DNA from: Pratylenchus scribneri
Taxonomy: Eukaryota; Nematoda; Chromadorea; Rhabditida; Pratylenchidae
Assembly: GCA_030063045.1 (NCBI GenBank)
Contig: JAQSEB010000007.1
Coordinates: 1,302,001 to 1,366,000, forward strand
Reading direction: 5' to 3'
Length of the DNA: 64,000 nucleotides
The position numbers and the translations under genes were made by a program. The notes beneath the pieces were generated by a model. The model saw only the letters and a list, made by a program, of their open reading frames with translations, had not been told where the DNA came from and ran no database searches. Below, one piece after another: positions 48,709 through 59,000 of the stretch. The stretch's first letter is position 1. Each line of letters opens with the position of its first letter.

Positions 48709-49877
48709 TATTCACAATATTAGGCCATAATTCAATGTGGGAAAACCTCGTAATAAATTCATACCAAATTCTTTCATTTTCCTTTTATATAAATATTTTT
48801 CCATTTTCATTTTAATTCATTAATAAATATTTTTCTTTTTTTAAATAAATATTTTTTGATTATTTTTCAATGTCCATGAAATTGTTTCTCAATAAATAAA
48901 TTGTCAACAACGTGACTGAAGGTGGAGATGGGTTTATTAATAGATGGGCGAGCACATGGTTAAAGAGGAAAAAAATACACACTTTTATGGGTTTGGAATT
49001 TGGCTGGAGACGTGAAAATAATTATTTGGTGATTGATGCTCGATTGAACATTGGTTGGATGCGAACAAAAATCAGGGGGAAAAAGTTGCGCGCAATGCTT
49101 AATTAATTGGGCGAGTTGAACAGCCAACGCAAAACAACCACAAATGATTCACATGGATTACGGAGGAATAAATGAGTTGTGTTTTTATTTCCCATTAGTG
49201 CAAAATGCGAAGGATGGAATGTGCGTAATAAAGTGCAGTCGTCATTGTCCTTTCCATAATAAATGGTATTTTTATTGTAAAAAATGTTCATCCTCCAACA
49301 ATTTTTATGGCCATTAAAATTATCATCAAGGAATGTTCATTTCTCCAAGAGAATAATATAATTCCATTCCAATTTAATCATGAAGCTTTAGCCAATTTCC
49401 TCTCTCCATCGTCATGTGAGTTCAATTGTAAATTTTTTTTTGTTTTATATTTCCAAATCGTCCACAAACATCAAAATAAAAATATTTGATAATTTTGTTC
49501 AACAAATAAAAAATTTGATTGCATGGAAATTGGTGGAAGGAAAGGGCAATGAATTTATATGAATAAATGCGCTCGCGTGATTGATAAGCCAGCCATCAAC
49601 CATTTCGGTTGGTTCATTTTCCAATGTTCACCTTTGCCTTCAAAAAATTAATATAAAACCAACCTACAGTGATAATTGAGGGTGGAAGAGGCTGAAGGCC
49701 AAATGTACATTACACCATAATCCATTCATTTTGGGGCACAAATAATAAATTGGTTGATTAATTTTCGCGCGAAATCATCGATAGAAGATTATTGCCTCCA
49801 CAAAATATTCCCAATTCCAAAATAAATTCCCCTTTGATTTTTCTTTGCAGCATTCAAAACACAAACAAATCAAAAAT
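48709..49877. other. Intergenic, no supported gene
   Basis: AT-rich. A 64-codon frame at 48912-49106 (+) has coding-like residues (FINRWASTWLKRKKIHTF) but no supporting context. Ends in the acceptor TTTCTTTGCAG at 49850, 27 bp before the cysteine dioxygenase start codon, a plausible trans-splice site. Confidence 0.35.
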
Positions 49878-51524
49878 ATGGAAAAATTGCTGGCAGGCAT
49901 TCGGGAAATCTTCGAAGACGATTGCATAAATACGGAGGAGGTTCGAAGGGTGCTGGAAGAATTCAAGAGTGACCCACGGGAATGGCGCCAATACGCTCAT
50001 TTCGATGCACACAAGTCCATATCCCCTTCCATATTCTCTCTAAATCTACCTTAATCAGGTATACTCGCAATTTGGTGGATATTGGCAATGGGAAATACAA
50101 TTTGATGATCCTTTGTTGGGGACCGGGCATGGGATCGAGGTGGGCATTAAAATGGGGAAAGAAGGGTGAATTCTGTGCATTTTTGAAGCATCCACGACCA
50201 CACGGATGCGCATTGTTTTGTGAAAGTATTGGAGGGAAGTTTACTGGAGACACGATTTGCTTGGCCATCAAAAACTGGGGATGAGGGAAAGAAGGATGGA
50301 AGCGAGGAGGAATGTCCGATGGTAGAGACTGGATCCGAGAAATATGGCCTCAATGGAGTCACTTATATTAGTGGTCAGTGAGAATTATGAATTAGGAGAT
50401 AATTGGATTAAGAAGGGAATGATTAATATGAATGGAAACATAATAATTTTTCTGGAAAATAGGCGGAATTATTGCGGAATTATTCTAAGCGAAATAACAA
50501 AACAGGCGGAATTATTCTAAGCGAAAACACAAAACAGGCGGAATTATTCTAAGCGAAAACACAAAACAGGCGGAATTATTCTAAGCGAAAACACAAAACA
50601 GGCGGAATTATTCTAAGCGAAAACACAAAACAGGCGGAATTATTCTAAGCGAAAACACAAAACAGGCGGAATTATTCTAAGCGAAAACACAAAACAGGCG
50701 GAATTATTCTAAGCGAAAACACAAAACAGGCGGAATTATTCTAAGCGAAAGAAAACACAAAACAGGCGGAATTATTCTAAGCGAAAATACAAACAGGCGG
50801 AATTATTCTAAGCGAAAACACAAACAGGCGGAATTATTCTAAGCGAAAACACAAAACAGGCGGAATTATTCTAAGCGAAAACACAAAAAGGCGGAATTAT
50901 TCTAAGCGAAAGAAAACACAAAACAGACGGAATTATTCTAAGCGAAAACACAAACAGGCGGAATTATTCTAAGCGGAAACACAAAACAGGCGGAATTATT
51001 CTAAGCGAAAAAACAAAAGCAGGCGGAATTATTCTAAGCGAAAAAACAAAAGCAGGCGGAATTATTCTAAGCGAAAACACAAAACAGGCGGAATTATTCT
51101 AAATGAAAACACAAAACAGACGGAATTAATCTAACGAAATAAATATAACTGTAGCTATCAAATTAATTTCATTTATAATCCACATAAATCATAGAATTTA
51201 ATGCCAATTCATTCAAAACTATTCTAATACCTTACATTCATTAATCCATATTCATACAATTCAGATCAAATTGGTCTCCATCGAATGGAAAATCCCTCGC
51301 ATTCGGACCCAGCTGTCACCCTCCATCTATATATTCCTCCATTCAATCATTGTCAAGTGTTCGACCAGAGGACGGGCCGAAAGCAACAATGCACCGTGAC
51401 ATTTTACACAAAATTTGGCAAAATGGTTGACTATTCGGTTGGAAAAGAAGGACGATTATTGGGCGAAAGTGGAGCCGGCAAAAAGGGCACAACGACGACG
51501 GCGGGCGCAATTTTGGCCAAATGA
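49878..51524 (+). CDS. cdo-1: Cysteine dioxygenase
   Basis: Non-haem iron enzyme that oxidises cysteine to cysteine sulfinate in the cytosol, the entry to taurine/sulfate catabolism. Exons: 49878-50014, 50059-50139, 50189-50373 and 51265-51524 (TGA), consistent phases; 220 residues. Motifs: [32 protein letters not shown] (substrate-binding Tyr/Arg), [16 protein letters not shown] (two iron-binding His and the Cys of the Cys-Tyr cofactor), GLHRMEN (third iron His), TLHLYIPPF (Tyr partner of the cofactor), [20 protein letters not shown]. All catalytic residues are present. The C-terminal tail after KFG is Gly/Lys/Thr-rich and not conserved. First donor is the unusual GTCCAT. Intron 3 carries minisatellite B. 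Start at 49878 chosen because it follows a strong acceptor. Confidence 0.97.
50457..51140. repeat. 31/32-bp minisatellite B, locus 2
   Basis: About 20 units of AGGCGGAATTATTCTAAGCG + AAAACACAAAAC, with occasional insertions (AAAGAAAAC, AAAAACAAAAGC). Fills most of intron 3 of the cysteine dioxygenase gene, same strand sense as locus 1. Confidence 0.95.
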
Positions 51525-52210
51525 AATGAGGAAGAAGAAACACAGACGAATATGCACAGATTATGCTTGAATAGACACACAAAATTGTCCATATGTGTAA
51601 TTGCCTCCTCCTTCCCATCCTATTCCATTCTTTTCATGCAAATTGACTTTTCCCGCCTATTTCCTCCCTCCGGTCATTTTGAGTGGTGCCATTTCCCCCA
51701 TTTCCTCATCAGTGCCATTCCATTTCAATTAATCCAAAGTGGCCAACAATCCATCGCAAATTTTCCCATGAATATTTCCATTTCCCCGAGGAAAAGAATA
51801 AAAAACTCGTCGAGGTCTCGGTTACCCTAATGAGAATTCACATAACCCCCCAAGAGTGTTCCACATTCATTTTTCTTTCTTTTTTCATGGAACACCGACG
51901 ATACCCTTAATTAGATTGCCCCTTCCCCTCATCTCCTTTCCCATTCCACTAATGTCAACTAAATGCATTCCCTTCATCCATTTTCCCGCAACCAACTTTT
52001 TTTTCCGGCCTTGTACACATTTCCCCACATTATTTTGTTTTTTGGTCCATTGAACAATTTTTGAGAAAAAAAAAGAATAAAGACAATAAAAGAATTGAAA
52101 GCTAATACATTTCTTCACTCGTTTTTTTCCATTTTTATCAAAAGAAAAAGAATTGAAAACATCCAAACTCCTCCCTTTTGAATCATCATCGTTGAATCAT
52201 CAACAATAAA
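51525..52210. other. 3' flank of cysteine dioxygenase / promoter of next gene
   Basis: Pyrimidine-rich, no supported gene. AAAGAATAAAG near 52070 could be a poly(A) signal for the dioxygenase gene. 5' UTR-like sequence leads to ATG 52211. Confidence 0.4.
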
Positions 52211-55200
52211 ATGGCCATTCATCATTATTATTCATCACATCGTCCATTCAAATTGTTCAGCTGGTTGGCAATTATTTTGGCAATTTTGGCCTCACAAATG
52301 ATGGATTTGGCTGAAGCAGGAAGACGAAAAAAAGTGAAGGATGAGGATCGGCAACGGGAAAGAGGAAATGCGCTGGATAAAGTGGAAGAATTGGAGGGCA
52401 AAAAGCAACCACCAAAAAAGGAGGAGGAGAAGAAAAGTGAAGAGGAAAAGAAGGAGCAGGAAGATGGAGGAGGAGGAGGAAGAGGAAAACGTGAAGATGA
52501 GGCGATGAATCATCGGCATCGAAGACATCATCGAGAAACTGGCGAGAAGGGCTTAATTGATACGGAATTGGCCAAGGAGCTGGTGAATGAAGGAAAGCAA
52601 AGGGTTAGCGTTGGATTTAAAAGAATTTAATTAGATCCACATGACAAAGAGAATACCCAAAATTGAAATGGGCCATAATTGGAAAGAACAGTTTGATATG
52701 CCACTCATAATTTTCTGGCCCATTAGCTCAATTAGGCAATATTCAATTAAGGAAGGCAATAAACCTTTTGAAAGCCCAAAGCATGCTCTAAAAAGTGGCT
52801 TCTAAATTTTTATAAAATTTCATTTCCAAAAAAATATGTCTTTGAGTGTAATATTTTTAGAGGAAAAACTGTTTATCTTACAAATTGGTCTAAGTTTTCA
52901 AAAAGTAAATACCGTAAATTTCCTATTAGAAGCCCACTCCCTATTAGAAGCCCACTCTCTATTAGAAGCCCACCCTAGAGAGGCTCCGAAATTTATAAGC
53001 CCACTCTCTATTTGAAGCCCACCCCAAAAAATTTTTTTTCATCTTTGTTTTTTAATTCTATAATGTAGTTTTGAATGGTAAAACATGTTGAGAACATAAA
53101 AAATGTTGTAAAAATATGTTATTAATTCCCAAAAACATGTTGTGTTCCGAAAAACATGTTGTGAATTCCGAAAAACATGTTGTGAATTCCGAAAAACATG
53201 TTGTGTTCCGAAAAACATGTTGTGAATTCCGAAAAACATGTTGTGAATTCCGAAAAACATGTTATGAATTCCGAAAAACATGTTGTGTTCCGAAAAACAT
53301 GTTGTGTTCCGAAAAACATGTTATGAATTCCGAAAAACATGTTGTGAATTCCGAAAAACATGTTATGAATTCCGAAAAACATGTTGTGAATTCCCAAAAA
53401 CATGTTATGAATTCCGAAAAACATGTTGTGAATTCCGAAAAACATGTTATGAATTCCGAAAAACATGTTGTGTTCCGAAAAACATGTTGTGTTCCGAAAA
53501 ACATGTTATGAATTCCGAAAAACATGTTGTGAATTCCGAAAAACATGTTATGAATTCCGAAAAACATGTTGTGAATTCCCAAAAACATGTTATGAATTCC
53601 GAAAAACATGTTGTGAATTCCGAAAAACATGTTATGAATTCCGAAAAACATGTTGTGAATTCCGAAAAACATGTTGTGTTCCGAAAAACATGTTATGAAT
53701 TCCGAAAAACATGTTGTGAATTCCGAAAAACATGTTATGAATTCCGAAAAACATGTTGTGTTCCGAAAAACATGTTATGAATTCCGAAAAACATGTTGTG
53801 TTCCGAAAAACATGTTATGAATTCCGAAAAACATGTTGTGTTCCGAAAAACATGTTGTGAATTCCGAAAAACATGTTATGAATTCCGAAAAACATGTTGT
53901 GTTCCGAAAAACATGTTATGAATTCCGAAAAACATGTTGTGTTCCGAAAAACATGTTATGAATTCCGAAAAACATGTTGTGTTCCGAAAAACATGTTATG
54001 AATTCCGAAAAACATGTTGTGTTCCGAAAAACATGTTATGAATTCCGAAAAACATGTTATGAATTCCGAAAAACATGTTGTGAATTCCGAAAAACATGTT
54101 ATGAATTCCGAAAAACATGTTGTGTTCCGAAAAACATGTTGTGTTCCGAAAAACATGTTATGAATTCCGAAAAACATGTTGTGTTCCGAAAAACATGTTA
54201 TGAATTCCGAAAAACATGTTGTGTTCCGAAAAACATGTTATGAATTCCGAAAAACATGTTGTGTTCCGAAAAACATGTTATGAATTCCGAAAAACATGTT
54301 GTGTTCCGAAAAACATGTTGTGTTCCGAAAAACATGTTATGAATTCCGAAAAACATGTTGTGTTCCGAAAAACATGTTGTGAATTCCGAAAAACATGTTA
54401 TGAATTCCGAAAAACATGTTGTGAATTCCGAAAAACATGTTATGAATTCCGAAAAACATGTTGTGAATTCCGAAAAACATGTTGTGTTCCGAAAAACATG
54501 TTGTGTTCCGAAAAACATGTTATGAATTCCGAAAAACATGTTGTGAATTCCGAAAAACATGTTATGAATTCCGAAAAACATGTTGTGAATTCCGAAAAAC
54601 ATGTTATGAATTCCGAAAAACATGTTGTGAATTCCGAAAAACATGTTATGAATTCCGAAAAACATGTTGTGAATTCCGAAAAACATGTTATGAATTCCGA
54701 AAAACATGTTGTGAATTCCGAAAAACATGCTGTGAATTCCGAAAAACATGTTATGAATTCCGAAAAACATGTTGTGTTCCGAAAAACATGTTGTATTCCG
54801 AAAAACATGTTGTGATTCCGAAAAAAACATTTTAAGACATGTTGTGCATACTAGAATCATTTTGAAAAATTTATTTTGAATCTAAAAAACATGATTTGAA
54901 TCAAAAAATATCTTACGGATTGTAAAAACATATTTAAAAACAAGTTTTGAATCATAAAATTGAAAAAAATGTTGTAAAAACATTTTTGATTTGTAAAAAT
55001 ATGTTCTGATTTGCTGAAAATTTTAGCAAAAAAATTTTATTTTAATCCATTTTTCCTCTCTGAAATTTATAAGCCCACTCTCTATTTGAAGCCCACTCCC
55101 TATTAGAAGCCCACCCTAGAGAGGCTACGAAATTTATAAGCCCATGGGCTTCTAATAGGAAATTTACGGTAGTTTAGCCACTTTTTAGAGGACATTTAAG

Positions 55201-55795
55201 GCTCGAATATCATATCGCCTTCCCAAATTGGTTACTTCCTTGTTGATATCTGGCCTACCAGAAACACCATGAATAATGGAGGGGAAATTTCAGTATCTTG
55301 TGCCTTTATTTTGGCCATAGCTCATCGAGGCAATACCCACACTGTTTTTAAAGTTTTTAGAAAAATTATTTAAGCTACTTTTTAGAGAACATTTAGGGCT
55401 TTCGAATAGCATATCGCCTTCCAAAATTGGCTCCTTCCTTGTTGAGTTATGGCCAAAAGAATAGCTTGAGTATTTATAAATTGGCAGTGTTTCCTCTTTT
55501 CATAACTTCAGGCAGAAAAGATTTGTGCCTCCCTCCATTCTACTGTAACGAGGGAAATTACTTCCATTCCATTCCATTTAGCAGAAATGTGATTTTACCC
55601 TAAAGGCATACAGTAGTTTTATTTTATTTCGGTTAAATTTGGGTCATTAATTAATCTCTAAAATTGAACCAATGCCAATATTCCTTTCAACACTTCTTTT
55701 TCCAGTCTTTGGCAATTTCTATGGCCGGTTCACGCACAAAAGATCATCCAATGCCATTGCCGAAAACTCAACTTGACAATTTGGCAAAGCGCTAA
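52211..55795 (+). CDS. Secreted Lys/Glu-rich protein
   Basis: Exon 1 is 52211-52603, exon 2 is 55706-55795 (TAA), joined in phase 0 by a weak donor (GTTAGC) and a strong acceptor (TTTTTCCAG); 160 residues. A signal peptide or anchor (FSWLAIILAILASQMMDLAE) precedes a highly charged low-complexity stretch (EELEGKKQPPKKEEEKKSEE), a poly-Gly run and a His/Arg patch (MNHRHRRHHRE). Exon 2 encodes a short conserved-looking tail (MAGSRTKDHPMPLPKTQLDN) ending in LAKR. Dibasic sites (RRKK, KRED, AKR) suggest prohormone-type processing, which is inference. The 3.1 kb intron is a nest of repeats. No family recognised; exon 2 assignment is by phase and position. Confidence 0.6.
52912..55169. mobile_element. 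Mariner-like non-autonomous element carrying a minisatellite
   Basis: Perfect terminal inverted repeats of 25 bp start CCGTAAATTTCCTATTAGAA and end with the complement, flanked by TA on both sides (52910-52911, 55170-55171), as in Tc1/mariner target duplications. Subterminal CTATTAGAAGCCCACT and GAAATTTATAAGCCCACTCT blocks repeat at both ends. No transposase frame. The interior is occupied by minisatellite C. Confidence 0.85.
53113..54832. repeat. 19/21-bp minisatellite C
   Basis: Roughly 85 units of CGAAAAACATGTTRTGAATTC (21 bp), mixed with a 19-bp form lacking AA (CGAAAAACATGTTGTGTTC). Each unit contains the palindrome AACATGTT. The longer units also carry the palindrome GAATTC. Translation gives repeating EKHVVNS or MFFGIHN peptides on either strand. 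The 19-bp units change frame, so these open frames are not genes. Confidence 0.95.
55300..55500. repeat. Short F1 MITE derivative
   Basis: TTTTGGCCATAGCTCATCGAGG at the left and GCATATCGCCTTCC plus GAGTTATGGCCAAAAGAATA at the right, with a deleted middle. In the intron of the secreted Lys/Glu-rich protein gene. Confidence 0.7.
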
Positions 55796-56057
55796 TGAAA
55801 AAATGACCATAAAACGGAGTATTTTTGATGATCATTGAATTTATTTTTATACAAATTATTCAAAAATATTATTGCCAAAATATATGAAATTGTGAATGAA
55901 TAAAATATTAAAATAGAGTATGTATAGTAAAGTAAAATGGAAATAAACAACAAAAAAAGAAGAAATAATGCCCGATAGAAATTAGTCAAATTTTTGGGAC
56001 ATATGGATACTGAAAGGTATGGAAATGATGCGAAAGGGATTGTTGCTGATTGAGCAT

Positions 56058-59000
56058 TTAAGCAAATGGATTTGTCATATAATAGGTGGTGCCAATTGTG
56101 CTGCCAACATTCTCTGGGACATAATTCACAAATGAGGCGGTCATCTGGGATTGATCAGTGCCAGCACCATCCTCCGTGGATTGAATGGCACTGCTGAGGA
56201 ATGGCAATGTTGCTTGGCCACCATTTTGATAATAATATGGAGTGGTTGAACCTGTGAAAAATATGCAATTATTGAGGGTATGTTCAGGTTCAATAGGAGC
56301 CATTTCCATATCTGAACCAGTATTTCGACCTATATCCTATAGCTCAGCGAGGCAAAAGCCAATTTGGTAAATGATATACCATTTTAAAACCCAAAATGTC
56401 TTCTAAAAAGTGGCTGCTTTAACATTTTTATAAAACTTATTTTTTTTAAATTTTATGTTTGGAATGGATGTTAATAAAAATTCAAATTTTTGAAGTAGAT
56501 TAATTCCACCTTTTTTCCGGAAAATTTTAATTCTTTTCGCTTAGAATAATTCCGCCTGTTTGTGTTTTCGCCTATGAATAATTCCGCCTGTTTGTGTTTT
56601 TGATTAGAATAATTCCGCCTGTTTTGTGTTTTCGCTTAGAATAATTCCGCCTGTTTGTGTTTTTGATTAGAATAATTCCGCCTGTTTTGTGTTTTCGCTT
56701 AGAATAATTCCGCCTGTTTTGTGTTTTCGCCTAGAATAATTCCGCCTGTTTGTGTTTTTGATTAGAATAATTCCGCCTGTTTTGTGTTTTCGCTTAGAAT
56801 AATTCCGCCTGTTTGTGTTTTTGCTTAGAATAATTCCGCCTGTTTTGTGTTTTCGCTTAGAATAATTCCGCCTGTTTTGTGTTTTCGCTTAGAATAATTC
56901 CGCCTGTTTTGTGTTTTCGCTTAGAATAATTCCGCCTGTTTTGTGTTTTCGCTTAGAATAATTCCGCCTGTTTTGTGTTTTCGCTTAGAATAATTCCGCC
57001 TGATTTGTGTTTTCGCTTAGAATAATTCCGCCTGTTTTGTGTTTTCGCTTAGAATAATTCCGCCTGATTTGTGTTTTCGCTTAGAATAATTCCGCCTGTT
57101 TTGTGTTTTCGCTTAGAATAATTCCGCCTATTTGTGTTTTCCACCTATTTTCCTCTAAAAAATACTCAAAGACATGTAATTTTTTTAAAAGATGAAATTC
57201 ATAAAATTTAAAAGATAAAAGGTAAAGGAGACTTTAAAATGGAATATTTATTGCCTTTCCGGATTGGTTATTAGCTCGATGAGCTATAATAGAAATAGAA
57301 AGAATAGCCTAACTATTGAATTGGCGGTAATGAAATTTCCCCTACTAATTATGTGAATAATTATAAACCCACCATAACAATATCCTCCGATGGAACCATT
57401 GCCAAATGCATTGTTGTTGGCGGTTTGACCAGTGCCCATCAATGTTGAATAAGGGAATTGGGAAGCAACGCCATAGGACTGGAATGGAGGGATAAATTAT
57501 GCATTGGATTATATACAACTAACTGTATCAAATGCGATGGATGTGTTCGGGACCCAAGCGGACAGTCCTGGTAACATTGCGGTCGCAGCCGTCGAAGCAT
57601 TATCCTGGCCCATTGTGGCTGCAGCAGCCGCAAATCCATTTGTTGTGGCCATTAATGAGGCAAAGGGGTTAGAAGATGATCCACAGGAAAGACCATTCAA
57701 ATCGGCCAATTGCGAAGGGCAAATGGCAGTGGAGGCCGAATTCCCGCTGCTTGATGAATTATTAAGGTGGCAGGATTGAGAGGAGGCCAACGATGATGAA
57801 TCCTTGGATGAGTCCAAAAGGCTGTGATCCTGTAGTGAATATTGAATTTAGAAAATGGTTTTTTTAGAGGCAAATCATTTTAGGCAACGGGCCAATTTTC
57901 CAAAAGGCTTTCTATTGCTCTATTTCTATGAAAGAACACTACATGTAGAATTTAAAAGTAACGGATTCTAGACCAATTGAATAAAATTCAATTTTTTTTG
58001 TTCAAATCATATCCCCCCGAAAATGAATAATCCGGGCAACACCAACCTTTATCAATGAATTGTTGTTGCTATTCAAAAATGAATGCTGATGCATGGTGGA
58101 ATAAAGTTGTTTTGATGCATCCATGGCCAATCCAATGCCACCACCGCCCATTTTTGGCCCATCAATTCCAATGTTTTGCAATGGTGTCCTAAAATGTGAA
58201 TTTCCTCATTAATTTTCATTTTCCCTTGATGTTGCCCCTTCCAGTGACTGTGAAATATGTAGTATATTTCAATATCTAACCCCTTTCTTTTGGCCATGGC
58301 TCAATAAGGAAATAGCCAATTCTGGAAGGCAATATGCCATTTGAAAGCCCTAATTGTCCTTTAAAAAATGGCTAGACTAATATTCTGAAAATTCCAATTC
58401 AACAAAAAAATTAGCGGCTTTTCCTCCAAAATTTCTGATTTATTAAAGTCAATGGCATATAAGTTTTTTAAGAAAAAGATTTTCGTAAAATTTAAATTGG
58501 CCTCTTTGTAGAGGACACCTATAGCTTTCGAATGGGATATCGCCTTTCAAGATTGGTAATCGCCTCGCTGAGTTACGGGTCAAAAGAATGGCCCATGTAC
58601 TGAAATGTCCCCGCCCCATTGTTCTCATTCACTTACCCTCCCGATTCCGGTTCGGATTTGCTCTCGACGAGAATTCCTCCTCCATTTCCATTGACTGGCC
58701 CAAATTTTCCTCCACCATGATTGCTTCGATTCCCTAGATTGGCTCCGGTCGCTCTTTTTCGTTCATTATTCTCTCGACTAGCGGTTGCAGAGGAAGATGC
58801 CGATGCCACCATCTCCCCTTTCTCTCCCTTTTTGACACCATTTGTTCCTCCCTGTCCTTGATTCGCTGCCTGCGCAGCCAATCGGGCCGTTTTGATTGCG
58901 GCCACCGTTTGTGGTTTGTTTGGCCGCGGCGCCTGTTTGTCCTGTTGTCGCTGTTTGGCCCGTCGATTTTTGAACCAAACCTGCAAAGTGTAAAATTCCT

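Larger units (their letters stand above)
52712..55262. repeat. F1 MITE interrupted by a mariner-like element
   Basis: The left arm (CCCATTAGCTCAATTAGGC, GGAAGGCAATAAACC, CTCTAAAAAGTGGCTTC) ends near 52909. The right arm resumes at 55172 (AGCCACTTTTTAGAGGACAT, CATATCGCCTTCCC). The 2.26 kb between is a separate element. Confidence 0.8.

Noticed and set aside
50457..51140. CRISPR-like regular repeat array
   Set aside because: Units are contiguous with no unique spacers and occur in a eukaryotic intron; it is a minisatellite. The same applies to the other arrays.
53116..54860. Long repetitive open frames on both strands (for example 199 and 220 codons)
   Set aside because: They are translations of minisatellite C units; both strands are open and the 19-bp units shift frame, so no selected protein is indicated.
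57504..57779. 91-codon plus-strand open frame
   Set aside because: Antisense of the Otx-class exon 57524-57829, which fits phase on both sides in the minus-strand reading.
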